Part shown: one piece after another, positions 5,060 to 8,557 of the stretch
Numbering within the stretch: position 1 is the first letter of the stretch
Layout of the letters: each line of letters starts with the position of its first letter
Assembly (NCBI GenBank): GCA_030593185.1
Contig: JAUVHQ010000076.1
Span: forward strand, 1-8,557
Length of the DNA stretch: 8,557 nt
Reading direction: 5' to 3'
Source of the DNA: Bacteroidota bacterium
GTDB lineage: Bacteria > Bacteroidota > Bacteroidia > Bacteroidales > VadinHA17
Translations under genes and position numbers: made by a program
Notes under the pieces: generated by a model
What the model was told of the DNA's origin: nothing
Seen by the model: the letters and a program-made list of their open reading frames with translations, nothing else
The model's database searches: none

Positions 5060-5166
5060 TTAGCCTTCATTTAGCCTTGTTTTCTTGCCTTTATTTGTCA
5101 TTTCAAATAAAATTTTTTATGATTCTAAAACCTTTTATCTTCCTCAGCCTTAGCCTCAACCTTTGG
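5060..5166 (+). repeat. Loose AGCCTT-type intergenic repeat, two clusters
   Basis: Cluster 1 (5060-5092) contains TTAGCCTTCATTTAGCCTTG and then CTTGCCTTTA. Cluster 2 (5132-5166) contains CCTCAGCCTTAGCCTCAACC. The motif (T/C)AGCCT(T/C) recurs about four times with uneven spacing. It resembles simple AGCC-rich intergenic sequence seen in many Bacteroidota, but the period is not regular. Confidence 0.4.
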
Positions 5167-5224
5167 AAAAAACCAAAATTTGCGAAGTTATGTTCTAATA
5201 ATACCGTTTTTAAGTCATTTTATT

Positions 5225-5809
5225 CTATATTACAGGATTCCCTTTCAAACCAATATCTTCTGCAACTTCACGCATTCCCATAATTGTATCAGTTATTAAT
5301 TCTGATAGTTCTATATTTAACATTTCAGCTCCTTTTTCAATTACCGACCGGTTTACTCCTGCTGCAAACCGTTTATCTTTCCATTTCTTTTTTACCGATT
5401 TTGCCTTCATGTCAAGAACGCTGCGTGATGGCCTTACAAGAGCAGATGTTACAACTAATCCTGTAAGCTCATCGATGGCATATAAGGTTTTTTCCATCAG
5501 GCTTTTAGGCTCAACATCGGTTACAATTTGCCAGCCATGGCTTAAAACTGCGCGTATCAATTCCTCAGGCCACCTGTTTTCTTTAAGTATCTCTTCAGTT
5601 TTTTGGCAATGTTGATCAGGGAACTTTTCATAGTCGAGGTCATGAACCAACCCTAATATGCCCCATTTTTCTTCATCTTCCCCATACTTTCTTGCCATAT
5701 ATCGCATTACACCTTCTACAGCCAGTGCATGTTTTGTAAGACTCTCAGATTCATTATACTTTTTGAAAAGTATCCATGCTTCATCTCTTGCAGGTATTTT
5801 TTCTTCCAT
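5225..5809 (-). CDS. HD-domain (HDIG-type) predicted metal-dependent phosphohydrolase
   Basis: This is a 194-residue cytoplasmic protein with an HD fold. Likely metal ligands are His27 (SLTKHALAVE), His56-Asp57 (LGLVHDLDYEKFP, the HD doublet), His91 (VLSHGW) and Asp113 (YAIDELTGL). The family hydrolyses phosphoester or nucleotide bonds, but this subgroup (HDIG domain, about 190 residues, with the DELTGLVVTSALVRPSRS segment) has no reaction that I can name with confidence. The start codon is 30 bp from the racemase stop, on the same strand, so the two are probably co-transcribed; this is not evidence of a shared function. Full length looks normal and all ligands are present. Confidence 0.88.
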   Translation of the reverse strand: MEEKIPARDEAWILFKKYNESESLTKHALAVEGVMRYMARKYGEDEEKWGILGLVHDLDYEKFPDQHCQKTEEILKENRWPEELIRAVLSHGWQIVTDVEPKSLMEKTLYAIDELTGLVVTSALVRPSRSVLDMKAKSVKKKWKDKRFAAGVNRSVIEKGAEMLNIELSELITDTIMGMREVAEDIGLKGNPVI

Positions 5810-5839
5810 ATTTATAAAGTGTTTTTATTTAGTGAAAAT

Positions 5840-6547
5840 TCAAGTGGATAAGTCTTTTATCCCAATGGACCAGTCAGCAGCAGCTAAAGCATGAATACTG
5901 GTTGTATCAAAAAGAGGCAGATTTGTATCCTTTTGCTTTATGAGAAGTGGGATTTCGGTACATCCGAGGATTATTCCTTCTGCTCCACCGGCTGATAAAT
6001 GATCGATCATTCTGAGGACTTTTTTTCTTGAAGTTTTACTCAGGATCCCCTTTACTAATTCTTCAAAAATAATCCGGTGCATTTCATCCTGGTCTTTTGT
6101 TCCGGGAACAAGAAGGTCGATATTATTCTTTTTCATTATCCGAAAATATAGTTCATCATTCATAGTGTACTTTGTACCTAACAGACCAATTTTCGAATAG
6201 CCTGTTTTACTAATCTCCTCAGATACTATCAATACGATATGAAGTAAAGGTATACTAATATTTTTACTAATCTCATCAGCGGTTTTATGCATAGTGTTCG
6301 AGCAGATTAGAATACCTTCAGCACCTGCTTCATACAATTTAATAGCTGCATCAGAGAGTTTTTCAGTTAAAAGATCCCACGAATTATTAATTTGTAGCTT
6401 TTCTATCTCATTAAAATCGAATGAAAAAATCAGGCAACCGGATGAATGAGTACCCCCGAGTTTTTCCCGGATTCTCCTGTTGATAATTGAATAATATGTA
6501 CTGGTTGATTCCCAGCTCATTCCTCCTATTAATCCAAGGGTCTTCAT
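5840..6547 (-). CDS. Aspartate/glutamate racemase family protein (YgeA-like amino-acid racemase)
   Basis: This is a 235-residue cofactor-independent racemase of the Asp/Glu/hydantoin family, interconverting L- and D-amino acids by two-base chemistry. The two catalytic cysteines are both present: Cys82 in ILICSNTMH (the common motif is C-A/S-N-T-M-H) and Cys196 in ILGCTEIPLL. The N-terminus MKTLGLIGGMSWESTSTYY and the C-terminal PLFDTTSIHA (211-220) are characteristic of the YgeA/aspartate racemase branch. The exact amino acid is uncertain, since some family members are broad-specificity and others prefer Asp, Glu, Hse or other substrates. It starts 19 bp after the stop of the T9SS protein and is followed after 30 bp by the HD gene. 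D-amino acids feed peptidoglycan, but no wall-synthesis genes are visible nearby. Confidence 0.92.
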   Translation of the reverse strand: MKTLGLIGGMSWESTSTYYSIINRRIREKLGGTHSSGCLIFSFDFNEIEKLQINNSWDLLTEKLSDAAIKLYEAGAEGILICSNTMHKTADEISKNISIPLLHIVLIVSEEISKTGYSKIGLLGTKYTMNDELYFRIMKKNNIDLLVPGTKDQDEMHRIIFEELVKGILSKTSRKKVLRMIDHLSAGGAEGIILGCTEIPLLIKQKDTNLPLFDTTSIHALAAADWSIGIKDLST

Positions 6548-6566
6548 AATAAGATAGTTACAGGGT

Positions 6567-8557
6567 TTATTGTTTTAGAATCCGGTAAACCACTACATTT
6601 TCATCAACATGGATAGTAAAAAGGTAAGGACCCGGGATCAAAGTATTTATTGGTATGTCTATGGTTTGAAATCCCTCCGAAACATAACAGGTTTTTTCCA
6701 TTATTACCTGTCCGGTAAGATTCATTATTCGAACTAAAAATTTTCCTTCATCAGTTGTTTTAACCGAAAGATTGAGGAAATCTCTTGCCGGATTTGGAAA
6801 TAAATTTATCTCTGTAAGCCAATCAAATGGGACCTGCTTAAGATTTGTATGGTGGTCAATTGTAATAAAGACGGAGTCGTTAGTGTAGATAGTATCATTG
6901 TTCAATTGCGTGTAGCTCGAGAAAGTATATGATTGAAAATCAGAAAGATCAGCTGTTGAAGAAAATGTAAAAAGAATACTGTCACCTGCATAAATATGTG
7001 TATCTACAAAATCGCTGGTCAGGATAGAATCATTTATTGAATAAAACACCGGGAATTCTGATACGGTAATTGTTCCCAAATTACCAATCCATATACTAAC
7101 CTGTTCCTCATTCGAATAATGGGTTTTCTGCAGCGGTGATGCAAAAGATAATACACCAACATCAATGGTTGGTATATTTTCAACTATTACTGTTAAGGTA
7201 TCATTTCCACGGAAATCATCCTCGGCAAGATTTGTATAGATTTCAAACCTGTATTCTTTAAACAGTGAAAGATCGGCAGGAATTGAAAATGTATGTTGTA
7301 ATGAACCGTAAGGATCTAAAACAGAGCGTACTGTGTCAATAGCTTTATTTACACCATCAACCTTATATCCTACATACAAAGAGTCAATAGTTTCCGGACC
7401 AAAGTTCTTTATTTCCACAATAACATCTTCACTATTGGTAAGGTTCAGACCTGATACCGGGGTTATTAATTTGCTTGGACCGATATTGAATTTTGTAAAT
7501 GTATACTCGGGGAAGACAATAAAATCGATCCATGCTTTGTCTTTTAGGTCGCTTACCGATAAATCTTTCTGATAGATCCACTGAAGTGTATGGTCGCCGG
7601 TGGAAATAGGATATTCCTGCAGTGTCCAGTCACTCACGCCTGACCATTTTTCAATAAGAACAAAATCAATATAAAATTCCAGAAAATCGAAAGTACTTTC
7701 AGATGAGATCTTCCGGTAAAACGATATAGTATCATCATCAACAAATATTTCAAGTGCAAGGGACAGTTCCGATTTCTGGTTATGACTGATGGACCCGGAT
7801 TGTGCGGTAAAACTTCCTTCATAAGGATCAGAAGAGACAATCGTCCATGGATATAAACTGTCGTTTTTCCAGTTATACTGATAGAAGTCACCACTTTCGA
7901 AACTTTCATATATTAGTCCTATGTGAAGATTGAATGAGTCTTTGGCTGAATAGTTCCCTGAACCGGAACTAAGATTAAATGTTGCAATTGTACCCTGGGG
8001 AGCTGAAGGATCGATCTCTACGGAGAATAAAGCATATTTTGTTTCCGATTCCTTAAGTTCAGTAAAAATAAATGTTTCATTTTGAATAGTAACATAACTG
8101 TTTGATGTAATAAGTGAACTAATGAGGTCATAAGCACTGCTATGTCCTTCATTAGATATCTCAACCTGAATATCAGCTTTTTCTCCGGGGTCAAGCTTAT
8201 AATTCCCATTTCCTTCTGCCATATCCAAAACTTTTATCTTACCAATTTCTAATACGGGAGCATTTAATTCAATTCTGAAATATGAATCCCATTTATTTCC
8301 GGCTAAATCAGTAATTTCCAGGTGCATGGTCGTCATATGATGATCCGGAATACTATCCTTTATTTTTATCTGAAAGGCATATTGAATAGTTGAATCGGTG
8401 TATGCATTCACTGTCCCGAATGCTTCGATACTATCCAAAACCTGGATGAATGAATCGGCTGCAGATAATTTTACCATTACATTACCGGCATTTTCAGGAC
8501 CGGCATTTTCTACAGTAAGGGTAATTCCTATAGTTTCACCGTAATCAGCTATGTGAT
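6567..8557 (-). CDS. C-terminal part of a T9SS-secreted surface protein, gingipain (C25)-like architecture; 5' end beyond window
   Basis: The frame is open to the window edge: 26 more codons (IADYGETIGITLTVENAGPE and onward) precede the internal Met at 8477, so that Met is not the start. Counting from it, residues 1-75 and 76-188 are two related Ig-like modules, the second with the EGNGNYKLDPGEKADIQVEI pattern. Residues 189-327 form a MAM/cleaved-adhesin-like jelly roll (ESFESGDFYQYNW to KAWIDFIVFP). Residues 328-435 and 436-541 are two CARDB-like repeats (VEIKNFGPETI; VSIWIGNLGTI). Residues 557-636 are a type A T9SS sorting domain (INLFPNPARDFLNLSV to the final VVYRILKQ). The sorting domain directs outer-membrane translocation and is normally removed. 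This order is common downstream of C25 (gingipain-like) catalytic domains in Bacteroidota, but the catalytic part is not in the window, so 'protease' is inference. Confidence 0.85.
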   Translation of the reverse strand, partial: HIADYGETIGITLTVENAGPENAGNVMVKLSAADSFIQVLDSIEAFGTVNAYTDSTIQYAFQIKIKDSIPDHHMTTMHLEITDLAGNKWDSYFRIELNAPVLEIGKIKVLDMAEGNGNYKLDPGEKADIQVEISNEGHSSAYDLISSLITSNSYVTIQNETFIFTELKESETKYALFSVEIDPSAPQGTIATFNLSSGSGNYSAKDSFNLHIGLIYESFESGDFYQYNWKNDSLYPWTIVSSDPYEGSFTAQSGSISHNQKSELSLALEIFVDDDTISFYRKISSESTFDFLEFYIDFVLIEKWSGVSDWTLQEYPISTGDHTLQWIYQKDLSVSDLKDKAWIDFIVFPEYTFTKFNIGPSKLITPVSGLNLTNSEDVIVEIKNFGPETIDSLYVGYKVDGVNKAIDTVRSVLDPYGSLQHTFSIPADLSLFKEYRFEIYTNLAEDDFRGNDTLTVIVENIPTIDVGVLSFASPLQKTHYSNEEQVSIWIGNLGTITVSEFPVFYSINDSILTSDFVDTHIYAGDSILFTFSSTADLSDFQSYTFSSYTQLNNDTIYTNDSVFITIDHHTNLKQVPFDWLTEINLFPNPARDFLNLSVKTTDEGKFLVRIMNLTGQVIMEKTCYVSEGFQTIDIPINTLIPGPYLFTIHVDENVVVYRILKQ

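Larger units (their letters stand above)
4917..5224. other. Intergenic region with promoter candidate and repeat fragments
   Basis: This 308-bp gap holds the Mut7-C promoter candidate (4936-4943), a short TTAAAGTCTAAAGTTTCTAG stretch (5023-5042) resembling another simple intergenic repeat type, and two AGCCTT-rich stretches (5060-5092 and 5132-5166). A weak 5-bp stem (5162-5166 with 5173-5177) is not convincing as a terminator for the HD gene. I see no gene here: the longest frame is made of repeat sequence and has no coding character. Confidence 0.6.

Noticed and set aside
5162..5177. TTTGG/CCAAA stem as a terminator for the HD gene
   Set aside because: Only five base pairs, about 50 bp past the stop; the A/T run is in the loop rather than after the stem.
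5077..5283. 68-codon + strand frame in the gap next to the HD gene
   Set aside because: It is composed largely of AGCCTT-type repeat and AT-rich sequence and runs antisense into the HD gene end.
7333..8209. Open frames on both strands overlapping the T9SS protein (7333-7572, 7634-7909, 8018-8209)
   Set aside because: The minus-strand frame of the T9SS protein is continuous across this region with recognisable domains; the others are low-complexity shadows.
8475..8477. Met at 8477 as the start of the T9SS protein
   Set aside because: The frame stays open for 26 further codons to the window edge and the upstream residues continue an Ig-like module; no signal peptide follows the Met.

Overview
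The window looks like an AT-rich chromosomal segment from an environmental member of the Bacteroidota, probably a Bacteroidales/Marinilabiliales-type polysaccharide degrader. Four things point there: a large surface protein ending in a type IX secretion (T9SS) sorting domain, a TATCTTTG element matching the Bacteroidota -7 promoter consensus (TAnnTTTG), A/T-rich start regions without Shine-Dalgarno motifs, and a DUF1080 / Tat-exported sugar-isomerase gene pair. The exact genus cannot be read from the sequence.

Layout. Positions 1-1117 (+ strand) hold the C-terminal end of a DUF1080 (3-keto-disaccharide hydrolase-like) protein, a strong hairpin terminator/attenuator, and a complete Tat-exported TIM-barrel sugar phosphate isomerase/epimerase-like protein. 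Positions 1118-1314 are a short convergent intergenic region with a 7-bp tandem repeat and a probable insertion-sequence remnant. Everything from 1315 to the end is on the minus strand. In transcription order, from the right edge: a 5'-truncated T9SS cargo protein resembling the C-terminal half of gingipain-like (C25) proteases; an Asp/Glu racemase; an HD-domain hydrolase; a ubiquitin-like/Mut7-C RNase/zinc-ribbon protein; a PPP-type metallophosphoesterase; RlmN; and a SAM methyltransferase overlapping the end of rlmN.

How genes relate. The T9SS protein, racemase and HD gene are separated by only 19 and 30 bp and probably share a transcript, although no common pathway is evident. Mut7-C has its own promoter candidate and may be co-transcribed with the phosphoesterase. 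RlmN and the methyltransferase overlap by 35 bp and are probably translationally coupled. The DUF1080 and TIM-barrel proteins fit an envelope pathway for oxidised (3-keto) sugars.

The least ordinary part is between the genes. Most of the longer intergenic gaps carry a differently sequenced degenerate short tandem repeat (7-bp units at 1124-1151 and 4136-4163, 9-bp units at 3072-3107 and 3166-3190, and a looser AGCCTT family at 5060-5166). The 9-bp family is present in two opposed copies upstream of rlmN and creates a spurious 67-codon N-terminal extension. I see no rRNA, tRNA, CRISPR array or complete mobile element, and no convincing new multi-gene system.
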